Shown one piece after another: positions 16,524 through 27,629 of a stretch of DNA of 64,000 nt. Both the position numbers and the translations under genes were made by a program. A model generated the notes under the pieces. The model made no database searches and had not been told where the DNA came from. It worked only from the letters and a program-made list of their open reading frames with translations. Source of the DNA: Paraconexibacter algicola (GTDB lineage Bacteria; Actinomycetota; Thermoleophilia; Solirubrobacterales; Solirubrobacteraceae); assembly GCF_003044185.1 (NCBI RefSeq), contig NZ_PYYB01000001.1:62001-126000 (forward strand), given 5' to 3'. Positions within the stretch are counted from its first letter, which is position 1; each line of letters begins with the position of its first letter.

Positions 16524-16682
16524 ATGGACATCGCGCGTCTCGCCGATTCGGACCCCTCGTCACTCGCCACCCGCGTCGCCCGCATCACCGCCGGGCTGGC
16601 CGGCACCTACGTCGTCCTCGAGGCGACGCTCTGGTACACCGGCCGCCCGCCGGTCTACACCGCCGTCGTCAAGCAGAACTGA
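16524..16682 (+). CDS. small hypothetical protein, possible single membrane segment
   Basis: A 52-residue frame with a hydrophobic stretch at residues about 24-43 (TAGLAGTYVVLEATLWYTG). Third codon positions are G or C almost throughout after codon 14, as in real genes here. No ribosome-binding site is visible; a GACCAT hexamer lies 6 nt before the ATG and could be a leaderless -10. A gene for a 111-residue protein follows 15 nt later, possibly cotranscribed. No family is recognised. Confidence 0.5.
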   Translation: MDIARLADSDPSSLATRVARITAGLAGTYVVLEATLWYTGRPPVYTAVVKQN

Positions 16683-16697
16683 CAGACTCGCCGGCCC

Positions 16698-17033
16698 ATG
16701 GCCGGCTACCTGCAGCTCGCCCGCGTCGCGAAGCTCGCGCACGCCCGGGTGTCCACCGCCCGCGAGCTCGAGGCTCGCTGGAAGGCGCTCCCGCCCGAGC
16801 AGCAGGAGGAGGCGCGCAAGGAGTGGGAGGCCGTGAAGGCCGCCCTCGCCGCCGTCCGCACGCGCCTGGAGTACGGGCCCCGCGGGTTCGTCAGCGAGCT
16901 GAAGGCCGGCTACCGCGGCGAGGAGAGCGCCCCCGCGGACGACCCGCGCCCGCTCGCCGAGCTCGCCAAGGAGCTCGCGTCCGCGAGCAACGCGCTGCGC
17001 AACAAGCTCGACGCCTACGACGCCGCGCGGTAG
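16698..17033 (+). CDS. hypothetical helical protein
   Basis: A 111-residue charged, mostly helical protein (many Ala, Glu, Lys, Arg; for example LEARWKALPPEQQEEARKEW near residues 24-43), probably cytosolic. Codon third positions are nearly all G or C, which supports coding. No signal peptide, cysteine motif or known domain is visible. It ends 3 nt before the convergent F420-dependent oxidoreductase gene. No function can be assigned. Confidence 0.75.
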   Translation: MAGYLQLARVAKLAHARVSTARELEARWKALPPEQQEEARKEWEAVKAALAAVRTRLEYGPRGFVSELKAGYRGEESAPADDPRPLAELAKELASASNALRNKLDAYDAAR

Positions 17034-17036
17034 CCG

Positions 17037-18038
17037 CTACCCGTCCCGCAGGGCGGCCGCGATCGCCGCCCACTGGGCGAGGTCCGGCTGCTCGCCGACG
17101 AGCGCCACGCGGTCGGCGAGTCCCCCGACCCGTGCGCGGATCTCCGCCGCCGCCTCGGCGGGCGTGTCGGCCCGCACCGCGAACAGGCGCAGGACGTCGT
17201 CGTCGACGAGGTCGGGCATCGTCCGCCACTCGCCCGCGCGCGACGCGGCGTGCAGCGCCTCGAACAGGCCGCCGAGGTCGTGGTGGTCGAGCACGTGCCG
17301 GTAGCCGGGTGTCGACCCGTAGAACGCGACGCGCCGGCGCACGCCCTCCCACTCGCCGTCGTCCAGGGCGACGAAGATCGCGGCGGTGACCTCGACGTCC
17401 GCGCGGGCGCGACCGCCGGTCTCGAGGCCGCGCTCGAGCGCCGGGAGCGTCACCTCGCGCAGCACGTCGACGGTCTGGAAGGCGTGGCCGAGCAGCCCGT
17501 CGGCGACCTCCCCGACGACCTCGAGCATCCGCTCGCGGACCGCGGCCAGGAGGACCGGCGGGCGCCGGACGCCGTCCGGGAGCGCGGGCGGCCGGAAGTT
17601 CGGCGGCATCAGCGTGTGCGACCAGAACTCGCCCTGGAACGCCAGCTCGCCGCCGTGCTCCCAGGCGTCGAAGATCGCGCGCAGGGCGAGCGTCTGCTCC
17701 CGCATCCGGGCCGCGGGCCGCGCGAACGCGGCCCCGTAGCGGCGCTCGACGTGCGCGCGGACCTGCGAGCCGAGCCCGAGCGCGAAGCGGCCGCCGCTGA
17801 GGGCCTGCAGGTCCCACGCCGTGTAGGCGAGGTCCATCGGCGTGCGCGGGAGCGCGAGCGCGATCCCCGTGCTGACGCGGACGTCGGCGGTGGCGTCGGC
17901 GGCGAGGGTCGCGGCGACGAACGGGTTGCCGGTCGACTCGGTCACCCCGACGCCGGAGAAGCCGAGCGCCTGCGCCTCCCGAGCCGCGGACGCGACGTCG
18001 GCGATCGGCAGGGCGCGGAGGGTCAGGTCGACGTGCAC
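17037..18038 (-). CDS. LLM class F420-dependent oxidoreductase (TIGR03617 type)
   Basis: A 333-residue TIM-barrel protein of the luciferase-like monooxygenase class, closest to the MSMEG_2256/TIGR03617 group. Seen: VDLTLRALPIADVASAAREA at the N-terminus, STGIALALPRTPMDLAYTAW near residue 57, GRFALGLGSQVRAHVERRYG near residue 85, and YRHVLDHHDLG in the C-terminal half. Such proteins use reduced coenzyme F420 for hydride transfer to unknown substrates. GTG at 18038 is preferred because similarity starts there; GACACT lies 6 nt upstream, so the mRNA may be leaderless. It is divergent from a membrane-protein gene only 39 bp away. Confidence 0.87.
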   Translation of the reverse strand: MHVDLTLRALPIADVASAAREAQALGFSGVGVTESTGNPFVAATLAADATADVRVSTGIALALPRTPMDLAYTAWDLQALSGGRFALGLGSQVRAHVERRYGAAFARPAARMREQTLALRAIFDAWEHGGELAFQGEFWSHTLMPPNFRPPALPDGVRRPPVLLAAVRERMLEVVGEVADGLLGHAFQTVDVLREVTLPALERGLETGGRARADVEVTAAIFVALDDGEWEGVRRRVAFYGSTPGYRHVLDHHDLGGLFEALHAASRAGEWRTMPDLVDDDVLRLFAVRADTPAEAAAEIRARVGGLADRVALVGEQPDLAQWAAIAAALRDG

Positions 18039-18063
18039 GCGCCGAGTGTCGCGCACCCGCGGG

Positions 18064-18069
18064 TAGGGT
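18064..18069 (+). promoter_or_regulatory. -10 hexamer TAGGGT, leaderless start
   Basis: TAGGGT ends 8 nt before the ATG at 18078 and no Shine-Dalgarno sequence is present. Confidence 0.5.
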
Positions 18070-18077
18070 GCGCGCGG

Positions 18078-18830
18078 ATGCGACGCACGGTCCGGGATCC
18101 GCAGGGCACGCGCTGGACGGTCGGCCGGCGCTGGTCGGAGGGCTTCGAGCTGCCGCGCTGGCGCGGGCGCGACCCGGGACTCGACGGGTTCGACGCGGCG
18201 GGCTCGCTGGCCGACGCCGGGCCGCTCGCGATCCTCGGGGCGATCCTGGCCCTGATCGCGATCGCGCTGCTGATCGTGTTCGTCGCCGTGCCGCTGCTGC
18301 TGTTCGGCGCCGAGCTCGTGATCGTCCTGGTGGTCGTGCTCGCGGGTCTGGCGGGGCGGCTCGTGCTCGGGCACCCCTGGCTGGTCCAGGCGCGCACCGG
18401 CGGCCGGGTCGTCGAGCAGCGGCGGGTCGCCGGGTGGGGCGCGAGCCTCGCCGCGGTCGCGGAGCTGCGCGAGGCCGTCGCCGCCGGCCGGCTGCGCGTG
18501 CCGCCCGCCCCGGCGCCGGGCGAGGCGCGGACCACCGAGGTGGAACCGGACGCCGCACCGTCCGCCGCGCCCGACGGGCCTCCGGACGCGGGGGTCGGGG
18601 AGCGGGAGCTCGGGCTGCGCGCCGCGATCGCGGTGCTGCTCGGCCTGCTGTGGGTCGGCGGGATCGGCAGCGCCGCCGCGCTCGTCCTCGCGGGCGGCGT
18701 GCTGACGGACAGCGATCGCCGCGCGGCCCGGGCCGGCGCGTGGATCGCGGTCGTGCTCGGCTTCCTCGGGGTCGCGCTGACGATCGCGGTGGCGATCGGG
18801 CTCGCGGGCCAGGACGTCCGCCTCGACTGA
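18078..18830 (+). CDS. membrane protein of unknown function
   Basis: A 250-residue protein with a soluble N-terminus (residues 1-45), two close membrane segments (about 48-95, AILGAILALIAIALLIVFVAV then LVIVLVVVLAGLAGRLVL), a soluble middle rich in Ala/Pro/Glu, and two further segments at about 180-245. The first 35 residues (RDPQGTRWTVGRRW..., then W-R-G) resemble a small actinobacterial membrane-protein type, but no function is known. ATG at 18078 sits 8 nt after a TAGGGT -10. It converges on the XRE regulator gene. Confidence 0.78.
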   Translation: MRRTVRDPQGTRWTVGRRWSEGFELPRWRGRDPGLDGFDAAGSLADAGPLAILGAILALIAIALLIVFVAVPLLLFGAELVIVLVVVLAGLAGRLVLGHPWLVQARTGGRVVEQRRVAGWGASLAAVAELREAVAAGRLRVPPAPAPGEARTTEVEPDAAPSAAPDGPPDAGVGERELGLRAAIAVLLGLLWVGGIGSAAALVLAGGVLTDSDRRAARAGAWIAVVLGFLGVALTIAVAIGLAGQDVRLD

Positions 18831-18845
18831 GGTCGGCCGGGACGG

Positions 18846-19418
18846 TCAGCCGTGCACGTGCACGCGCTCGCCGTGCGGGCCGAAGATGCCGATCGCCTCG
18901 ACCGGCTCCTCGACCGCGCCCATCGCGTGCGGGGTGCGGCAGCTGAACTCGACCGCCTCGCCGGGCTCGAGGATCAGCTCGTCGTCGCCGAGCAGCAGCC
19001 GCAGCCGACCGCTGAGCACGTAGATCCAGTCGTGGCCGTCGTGCACGCGCTGGTCGGCGGGCCCGAGCTCGCGACGGTGCGGGATCAGGAACTTGAACGC
19101 GTGCAGGCCGCCCGCGGCGCCCCGTCGCGTCAAGGGCCAGAAGGTCATGTCGCCGCGGCGGACCGGCTCCGCGCGGATGCGCGGGTCCTCCGGGGTGTGC
19201 GGCAGCAGCAGCTCGTCGGAGGACACGCCCAGGGCGGCGGCGAGCGCGGGCAGGTGGTCGAGCGCCAGGCGCCGACGACCGGACTCCAGCCGGCTGAGGG
19301 TCGAGGTGTCCATGCCCGCCCGGGAGGCGACCGCCTCGAGCGTCAGGCCGCGATCGATCCGCAGCTCGCGCAGGCGCCGCCGGACGCGGTCCTCCGCCGA
19401 CTCGTCGTTTGCCAACAT
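18846..19418 (-). CDS. XRE family regulator with C-terminal cupin
   Basis: A 190-residue regulator. Residues about 12-68 form an XRE helix-turn-helix (LTLEAVASRAGMDTSTLSRLESGRR). Residues about 90-187 form a cupin barrel (HDGHDWIYVLSGRLRLLLGDD with LEPGEAVEFSCRTPHAMG), the usual small-molecule sensor of this class. It is divergent from a thioredoxin-reductase-like flavoprotein gene. A 23-bp palindrome covers its own start codon (19416-19418), so it probably represses its own translation start/promoter region and the neighbouring gene. The ligand is unknown. Confidence 0.9.
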   Translation of the reverse strand: MLANDESAEDRVRRRLRELRIDRGLTLEAVASRAGMDTSTLSRLESGRRRLALDHLPALAAALGVSSDELLLPHTPEDPRIRAEPVRRGDMTFWPLTRRGAAGGLHAFKFLIPHRRELGPADQRVHDGHDWIYVLSGRLRLLLGDDELILEPGEAVEFSCRTPHAMGAVEEPVEAIGIFGPHGERVHVHG

Positions 19419-19427
19419 GGCAAACGA
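19405..19427. promoter_or_regulatory. 23-bp palindromic operator over the XRE start codon
   Basis: Perfect 10-bp arms, TCGTTTGCCA and its complement, separated by ACA. The regulator's ATG (complement of 19416-19418) lies inside it. A half-site TTGCCA follows at 19430-19435. This is the strongest palindrome in the window and a clear candidate for the XRE-cupin protein. Confidence 0.75.
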
Positions 19428-19429
19428 TC

Positions 19430-19459
19430 TTGCCAGTTGCGGGTGCGCCGTGCCACGGT
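19430..19459 (+). promoter_or_regulatory. candidate promoter of the flavoprotein gene
   Basis: TTGCCA (19430-19435) and CACGGT (19454-19459) are 18 bp apart; the -10 ends 6 nt before the ATG at 19466. The -35 hexamer adjoins the palindrome, so a bound repressor would block it. Confidence 0.45.
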
Positions 19460-19465
19460 GTCCCC

Positions 19466-20401
19466 ATGGATCAGGACTGGGACGTCATCGTCGTCGGCGC
19501 CGGGGCCGCCGGCCTGAACGCCGCGCAGATGCTCGGCCGGGCGCGGCGCCGGACGCTCGTCGTCGACGCCGGGGAGCAGAGCAACCGCGCCGCCCCCGCG
19601 GTCCACGGCGTGCTCGGCCACGACGGGCGGACGGCCGACGAGCTCTACGCGCTCGGCCGTCGCGAGCTCGCGACCTACCCGTCGGTCACCGTCCGGGACG
19701 GCACCGTCACCGCGGCCCGTGCGACCGGCACGCCGCAGGCCCCCGCGTTCACCGCCACCGTCGACGGTGACGAGCACCGGTCGCGGCGCCTGCTGCTCGC
19801 GGGCGGCACGACCTACGTCCTGCCCGACGTCCCGGGCGCGGCCGAGCTGTGGGGCACCGACGTCTTTCACTGCCCGTTCTGCCACGGCTGGGAGGTCCGC
19901 GACGCGCCGCTCGCGCTGCTGGCTCCCGGCGGCGGGCACCTGCTGCACGACCTGCTGCTCACCGGCTGGTCCGACGACGTCGTCGTGCTGACCGACGGGC
20001 CCGCGACCGCCCTCGACGACGCGGCCCGCGCGACGCTCGACGCCGCCGGGGTGCGACTCGAGGAGCGGCCGATCGCGCGGCTGCGCGCGGAGGGCGGGAC
20101 GCTCGCCGCGGTCGTCCTCGCCGACGGCGAGGAGCTCGTGCGCCGTGCCGTGCTCAGCGTTCACACGCGCCGCCAGCGCTCGCCGCTGGCCGAGCAGCTC
20201 GGCCTCGAGCTGCGGCCGGACGGGACGATCCTGACCGACGGGCAGGCGATGACCTCGCTGCCCGGCGTCCTGGCGGCCGGCGACGCGGCGATGTCGATGC
20301 CCAGCGTGCCGAACGCGATCGCGGAGGGCTCACGCGCCGGGGCGTTCGCCAGCACCGGGCTGCTCGCGGAGGATCACGGGCTGCCGTTCCCGCCGCACTG
20401 A
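19466..20401 (+). CDS. thioredoxin reductase-like NAD(P)/FAD-dependent oxidoreductase
   Basis: A 311-residue two-dinucleotide-domain flavoprotein. FAD motif GAGAAG at residues 11-16; a redox-active pair C136-P-F-C139 (FHCPFCHGWEVRD); and a C-terminal FAD-contact segment LPGVLAAGDAAMSMPSVPNAIAEGS. The middle segment LALLAPGGGHLLHDLL replaces the usual NADPH motif G-x-G-x2-A, so cofactor use may differ from true thioredoxin reductase. It sits opposite the XRE-cupin regulator and is probably its target. Likely a cytosolic disulfide reductase; its partner is not identified. Confidence 0.88.
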   Translation: MDQDWDVIVVGAGAAGLNAAQMLGRARRRTLVVDAGEQSNRAAPAVHGVLGHDGRTADELYALGRRELATYPSVTVRDGTVTAARATGTPQAPAFTATVDGDEHRSRRLLLAGGTTYVLPDVPGAAELWGTDVFHCPFCHGWEVRDAPLALLAPGGGHLLHDLLLTGWSDDVVVLTDGPATALDDAARATLDAAGVRLEERPIARLRAEGGTLAAVVLADGEELVRRAVLSVHTRRQRSPLAEQLGLELRPDGTILTDGQAMTSLPGVLAAGDAAMSMPSVPNAIAEGSRAGAFASTGLLAEDHGLPFPPH

Positions 20402-20410
20402 GCCGACCCC

Positions 20411-20416
20411 TAGCCT
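20411..20416 (+). promoter_or_regulatory. -10 hexamer TAGCCT, leaderless start
   Basis: TAGCCT ends 7 nt before the GTG at 20424, immediately after the stop of the flavoprotein gene, so the exporter gene may have its own promoter. Confidence 0.5.
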
Positions 20417-20423
20417 GTGAGGG

Positions 20424-21887
20424 GTGACGCGGCGGCCGGTCCTCCTCACCATCACCGCCGCGCAGGCGCTCTCGGTCGCCTCGGCGAGCGTCGTCGCCGT
20501 GGCGCTGCCGCAGCTCGGGCGCGACCTCGACGCGTCGGCGTCGGAGCTGCAGTGGGTCGTCGACGCGTTCGTGATCGTGTTCGCGTCGCTGCTCGTCGCC
20601 GGGGGCGTGCTCGGCGACCGGGTGGGCCGTCGCACGACGTTCCTCGCGGGCCTGTCGCTGTTCGCGCTCGGCTCGCTGTGGTGCGCGCTCGCGCCGAGCG
20701 TCCCCGCGCTGCTGGTCGGCCGCGTCGTGCAGGGGGTCGGGCCCGCGCTGCTGCTGCCCGCGTCGCTCGCGCTCGTGACCGCGATCTTCCCCGACCCCGT
20801 CGAGCGCGCCCGGGCGATCGGGGTCTGGGCGACCGGCTCGGGCCTGGGGCTCGCGAGCGGGCCGACCGTCGGCGGGATCCTCGTCGAGGCGTTCGACTGG
20901 CGTGCGGTCTTCGCGATCAACGTCCCGCTCGCCGCCGCGCTGCTCGTCGTCGGGGTACGCGGGCTGCCGCGCCTGCCCCCCACGCCGTCGCCGCACCGCT
21001 TCGACGTCGGCGGCGCGCTGCTGCTGACCGGCGGGATCGCGGCGCTGTGCTTCGCGATCATCGAGGGCCGGACGCTGGGCTGGGGCTCGCCGGGGATCGT
21101 CGCGTCCGCCGCGCTCGCGGCCGTGCTGCTCGCCGGCTTCCTGCGCTGGGAGCAGGGGCGGCCGGAGCCGCTCGTCGTCCCCGCGCTGCTGCTGCAGCGC
21201 ACGTTCCTCGCCGCGAACCTCGCCGGCGGCACCGTGTTCTTCGCCCTCATCGGCGGCACCGTCTACTTCACGGCGTTCTTCCAGCAGGTCCAGGGACGCA
21301 GCGCCCTGGAGTCCGGGTTCTGCATGCTGCCGCTGGGCCTCGCCGTCGTGCTCGTCGCGCCGCTCGCGGGCCGGCTCACCCCGCGGCTCGGCGCCGGGCG
21401 GCTGATGCTCGCCGGGCTCGCGGTGGCGGCGACCGCGACGCTGCTGATGCTGCGGCTGGAGCCCGGGCTCGGCTACGGGGCGATCTGGTGGAACGTCGCG
21501 CTGGTCGGCGTCGGCACCGGGCTGGCGCTGCCGCCGATGACGGTGACCGCGCTGTCCGCCGTCGACCCGGCCCGCACCGGCATGGCGTCGGCGGTCCACA
21601 ACGCCAGCCGGCAGGTCGGGCAGACGCTCGGGGTCGCGGTGCTCGGGACGATCATCGCCGCGCACGCGGGTGCCGCCGACGGCGGGCGGGCGCTGCGCGG
21701 CGTCGCCGCCCAGGACTGGGTCGACGGCCTGCACGTCGCGCTCGTGGTGGCCGCGGCGCTGCTGGTGGCCGTCGCGGTGGCGGTGGCCGCCCTCGTGCGG
21801 CCCGGCTCCGGGGGCCCGCCCGCCGCTGCGACGACTGGCACGGTCGCGCGGCCCGCCGGCCCGGAGCCGCTCCGCCCGGCCGCGTAG
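20424..21887 (+). CDS. DHA2-type MFS drug exporter (EmrB/QacA family)
   Basis: A 487-residue inner-membrane transporter with about 14 hydrophobic segments. Family motifs: LQWVVDAFVIVFASLLVAGG with GDRVGRRTTFLAG (motif A) near residues 40-75, and RVVQGVGPALLLPASLALV near residue 97. DHA2 proteins expel hydrophobic drugs or metabolites in exchange for protons. GTG at 20424 follows the flavoprotein stop by 22 nt and a TAGCCT -10 by 7 nt. The C-terminal 25 residues are a Pro/Ala-rich tail. It converges on the collagen-like hydrolase gene with a terminator hairpin between. Confidence 0.92.
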   Translation: MTRRPVLLTITAAQALSVASASVVAVALPQLGRDLDASASELQWVVDAFVIVFASLLVAGGVLGDRVGRRTTFLAGLSLFALGSLWCALAPSVPALLVGRVVQGVGPALLLPASLALVTAIFPDPVERARAIGVWATGSGLGLASGPTVGGILVEAFDWRAVFAINVPLAAALLVVGVRGLPRLPPTPSPHRFDVGGALLLTGGIAALCFAIIEGRTLGWGSPGIVASAALAAVLLAGFLRWEQGRPEPLVVPALLLQRTFLAANLAGGTVFFALIGGTVYFTAFFQQVQGRSALESGFCMLPLGLAVVLVAPLAGRLTPRLGAGRLMLAGLAVAATATLLMLRLEPGLGYGAIWWNVALVGVGTGLALPPMTVTALSAVDPARTGMASAVHNASRQVGQTLGVAVLGTIIAAHAGAADGGRALRGVAAQDWVDGLHVALVVAAALLVAVAVAVAALVRPGSGGPPAAATTGTVARPAGPEPLRPAA

Positions 21888-21908
21888 CGCGACGACGGCC
21901 ACGGCGGA

Positions 21909-21949
21909 GCGCGGCGCCGACCCGCCGGTCCGGGGGCCGGGCGCCGCGC
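21909..21949. terminator. hairpin between convergent genes
   Basis: Perfect 10-bp arms GCGCGGCGCC (21909-21918) and GGCGCCGCGC (21940-21949) lie between the stops of the exporter and the convergent hydrolase gene. There is no T-tract, as usual for such G+C-rich bacteria. Confidence 0.6.
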
Positions 21950-21955
21950 GGCGCC

Positions 21956-24979
<3,024 letters not shown>

Positions 24980-25017
24980 TCAAGATCCGGTGAAGATCGG
25001 GCGCGGCCCCGGTCCCC

Positions 25018-25023
25018 TAGGGT
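25018..25023 (+). promoter_or_regulatory. -10 hexamer TAGGGT, leaderless start
   Basis: TAGGGT ends 7 nt before the GTG at 25031; no ribosome-binding site is present. Confidence 0.5.
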
Positions 25024-25030
25024 TCGCGGC

Positions 25031-25666
25031 GTGTCCCGCATCAGCCCGACGTACCGCTTCGCCATGGCCGCCTGCTCCCCCGCCGTGCGCGGCTGGGGTC
25101 GACTGGAGGTGCAGGGCCGCGACCTGCTGCCCGCCGACGGGCCCCTGCTCATCGCCGGCAACCACGACAGCTACTGGGACCCGGTCGCGATCGGCATCGC
25201 GGGCATGCCGCGCCGGCAGATCTGCGCGCTGGCCAAGCGCTCGCTGTGGAAGCCCGGCCTCGGGCTGATCCTCGACGGCATGGGCCAGATCCCGATCGAG
25301 CGCGGCTCCGGCGACCGCGAGGCGATGGCGACCGCGATCGAGCGGTTGCGCGACGGTGCGTGCATCGGCGTCTTCCCGGAGGGCACGCGGTCGCTCGGGC
25401 GCGAGCTGCGCGCCCGCAGCGGCATCGGGCGGCTCGCCGCCGAGGTCCCGGAGGCGGAGGTCGTCTGCGTGCGCGTGCGCGGCACGGTCGACCTGCCGAA
25501 GTTCCCGCGGTCACGTCCGCACGTGCAGGTCGAGTTCTTCCGCCCGGCGGGCGGCGGGCTGCAGCAGGGCGAGTCGACCACGGACTTCGCCGCCCGGCTG
25601 CTCGAGGAGATCCGCGCGGGCGCGCCGCGCGTCGTCGCGGGCCGCCGGCCGGCGACCGCCGCCTAG
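25031..25666 (+). CDS. plsC: 1-acyl-sn-glycerol-3-phosphate acyltransferase (PlsC family)
   Basis: A 211-residue glycerophospholipid acyltransferase. The catalytic HX4D motif is H45...D50 (GNHDSYWDP) and the substrate-binding motif is FPEGTRS (115-121). It should acylate lysophosphatidic acid or a related lysolipid at the cytosolic face of the membrane. GTG at 25031 follows a TAGGGT -10 by 7 nt, so the mRNA looks leaderless. Length is normal for the short PlsC class found in multiple copies in actinobacteria, so the exact substrate is not certain. Confidence 0.92.
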   Translation: MSRISPTYRFAMAACSPAVRGWGRLEVQGRDLLPADGPLLIAGNHDSYWDPVAIGIAGMPRRQICALAKRSLWKPGLGLILDGMGQIPIERGSGDREAMATAIERLRDGACIGVFPEGTRSLGRELRARSGIGRLAAEVPEAEVVCVRVRGTVDLPKFPRSRPHVQVEFFRPAGGGLQQGESTTDFAARLLEEIRAGAPRVVAGRRPATAA

Positions 25667-25686
25667 TCGGCGCGTCCCCGCTCACC

Positions 25687-25692
25687 TATATT
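25687..25692 (+). promoter_or_regulatory. -10 hexamer TATATT, leaderless start
   Basis: TATATT is a conspicuous six-base AT island and ends 7 nt before the GTG at 25700. There is no Shine-Dalgarno sequence. Confidence 0.55.
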
Positions 25693-25699
25693 CCGGTCG

Positions 25700-27601
25700 G
25701 TGCTGCGACTCATCGCTCCGGCCGCGACGTGCGCGGCGCTCCTCGCCGGCGTCCCGGCGACCGCCTCCGCGCAGGTCACCAACGCCCAGATCGTCTTCGG
25801 CAACCTGATCGCCCAGCCCGTCGCCACCCAGGGCCACGAGATCTCGATCACCGACTTCGGGAACCTCTACCGCGTGCGGGACGTCCTCGGCAAGGTCACC
25901 GCGTTCAGCCCGTGCGTCCAGAACGTCGACCTCGCCGACTGCCCGTCCGCGAACGTCCAGCGGATCATCGCCAGCGGCCTGAACGCCCCGGACAACATCG
26001 CGATCGACGTGCTGATCACGATCCCCGCGGAGCTCAGCGGACAGGGCGGCAACGACAATCTGACCGGGGGCTCGGGCGAAGACCAGCTCTTCGGAGGCAA
26101 CGACAACGACAAGCTCTTCGGCGACGCCGGCAAGGACCGGCTGACCGGTGGGCCGGGCGCCGACCAGGTCCTCGGCGAGGACGGCGACGACACGCTCGTC
26201 GACGACGCCGGCGACGACACCGCCGCGACGCCCGCCGGCGACGTGTACACCGGGGGCCCCGGGTTCGACCGGCTCGACCTCTCGGCCCGGACCCGGCCCG
26301 TTCGCGTCTCGCAGAACGGGATCGCCGACGACGGCCGCGCCGGCGAGGGCGACAACGTCACCGAGGTCGAGTGGGTGCTCGGCGGCTCCGCCGACGACAC
26401 CATCGGCGGGACGGGCCAGGCCGACCGCCTCGTCGGAGGCGGCGGGAACGACCGGCTCGAGGGCGGCGGCGGCCCGGACGTCCTGCTCGGCGGGACCGAC
26501 GACGGCGGCCCCGTCGCGGGCGACGACACGCTGGACGGCGGGGCGGGCCCCGACGTGTTCCTCGGCGGCTCCGGGACCGACACCGTCACCTACGAGACGC
26601 GGACGACGCCGATGACCGTCACGATCGACGACGTGGCCGACGACGGCGCCCCCGGGGAGGCCGACAACGTCCGTGCCGAGAACGAGAACGTGATCGGCGG
26701 CTCGAGCACCGACACGATCACCGGCGGGGACGGCCCCAACCGCATCGAGGGCGGGGACGGCGGCGACACGCTGTCCGGTCGCGGCGGCGACGACACGCTG
26801 CTCGGCGGTCCCGGCACGGACACGCTCACCGGCGGCACCGGGACCGACACGCTGCTCGGCGACGCCGGCGACGACACCCTCGAGTCCCGCGACGGGTCCG
26901 CCGACACCGTCGACTGCGGTCCCGGGGTCGACACGGCCCGCGTCGACAACGTCGACACGACCGTGAACTGCGAGAGCGTCGAGGTCACGATCGTCCCGAC
27001 GCCGCAGGGCACCGGGACGACGCCCGGGGTCGATTCCGCCGGGACCGGCAGCCCGGCGCCGAGCACCGGCGGCCCGGACACGACCGCCCCGTCGCTCACG
27101 GCGCTGCGCCTGTCGCGGCGCACCTTCGCGACCGGCGCCGACGCCACGGCGGTCGCGGCGGCCGTCCGCGAGACGACGCAGGTCTCCTGGCGGCTGAGCG
27201 AGCCCGCGGTCGTGACGCTCACCGTCGCCCGCACGCGACCGGGCATCCGGCTGCGCGCAGCCGCCACGAGCCCCTGCTCGCCGCGGACCGGGCGCCGGGT
27301 CGCGACGGTCCGTCGTCAGATCGCCCGTCTCCCGGCGGTCCGCCGGCTCACCGGGACGGCGCGCACGCGCCGTGCCGCGGCACTGCTGCGCCGGCGCGCC
27401 TGCACGGTGACCACGACCGCCGGGACCCTGCGCCGCACCGCGACCGCCGGGCCCTCGACGTACACGTTCACCGGCCGGATCGGCCGGCGGGCCCTGCCGC
27501 GGGGCAGCTACCGGCTCACCGCCGTCGCGCAGGACGCGGCCGGCAACCGGTCGGCCCCGATCGCCACGACGTTCCGCATCGCGCCGTACCGGGCCCGCTA
27601 G
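25700..27601 (+). CDS. secreted RTX-like calcium-binding repeat protein
   Basis: A 633-residue exported protein. Signal peptide residues 1-24 (cleavage after ATASA). Residues about 110-430 hold three blocks of hemolysin-type GGxGxDxL nonapeptides (GGNDNLTGGSGEDQLFGGND, GGGGNDRLEGGGGPDVLLGG, GGDTLSGRGGDDTLLGGPG), which fold into calcium-loaded beta-rolls. Two inserts (RPVRVSQNGIADDGRAGEGD and PMTVTIDDVADDGAPGEADN) are diverged copies of each other. Residues 460-633 form a basic C-terminal domain ending in a bacterial Ig-like strand set (YRLTAVAQDAAGNRS). No enzymatic domain is seen; a surface or matrix role is plausible. The mRNA looks leaderless. Confidence 0.85.
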   Translation: MLRLIAPAATCAALLAGVPATASAQVTNAQIVFGNLIAQPVATQGHEISITDFGNLYRVRDVLGKVTAFSPCVQNVDLADCPSANVQRIIASGLNAPDNIAIDVLITIPAELSGQGGNDNLTGGSGEDQLFGGNDNDKLFGDAGKDRLTGGPGADQVLGEDGDDTLVDDAGDDTAATPAGDVYTGGPGFDRLDLSARTRPVRVSQNGIADDGRAGEGDNVTEVEWVLGGSADDTIGGTGQADRLVGGGGNDRLEGGGGPDVLLGGTDDGGPVAGDDTLDGGAGPDVFLGGSGTDTVTYETRTTPMTVTIDDVADDGAPGEADNVRAENENVIGGSSTDTITGGDGPNRIEGGDGGDTLSGRGGDDTLLGGPGTDTLTGGTGTDTLLGDAGDDTLESRDGSADTVDCGPGVDTARVDNVDTTVNCESVEVTIVPTPQGTGTTPGVDSAGTGSPAPSTGGPDTTAPSLTALRLSRRTFATGADATAVAAAVRETTQVSWRLSEPAVVTLTVARTRPGIRLRAAATSPCSPRTGRRVATVRRQIARLPAVRRLTGTARTRRAAALLRRRACTVTTTAGTLRRTATAGPSTYTFTGRIGRRALPRGSYRLTAVAQDAAGNRSAPIATTFRIAPYRAR

Positions 27602-27629
27602 GCCGCGGACCGGCGCGGCGGGGGGTCGC

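Noticed and set aside
17411-17421. Copy of GACCGCCGGTC inside the LLM oxidoreductase gene
   Set aside because: It lies in the middle of a coding region far from any start, so it is treated as a chance match and not counted as regulatory evidence.
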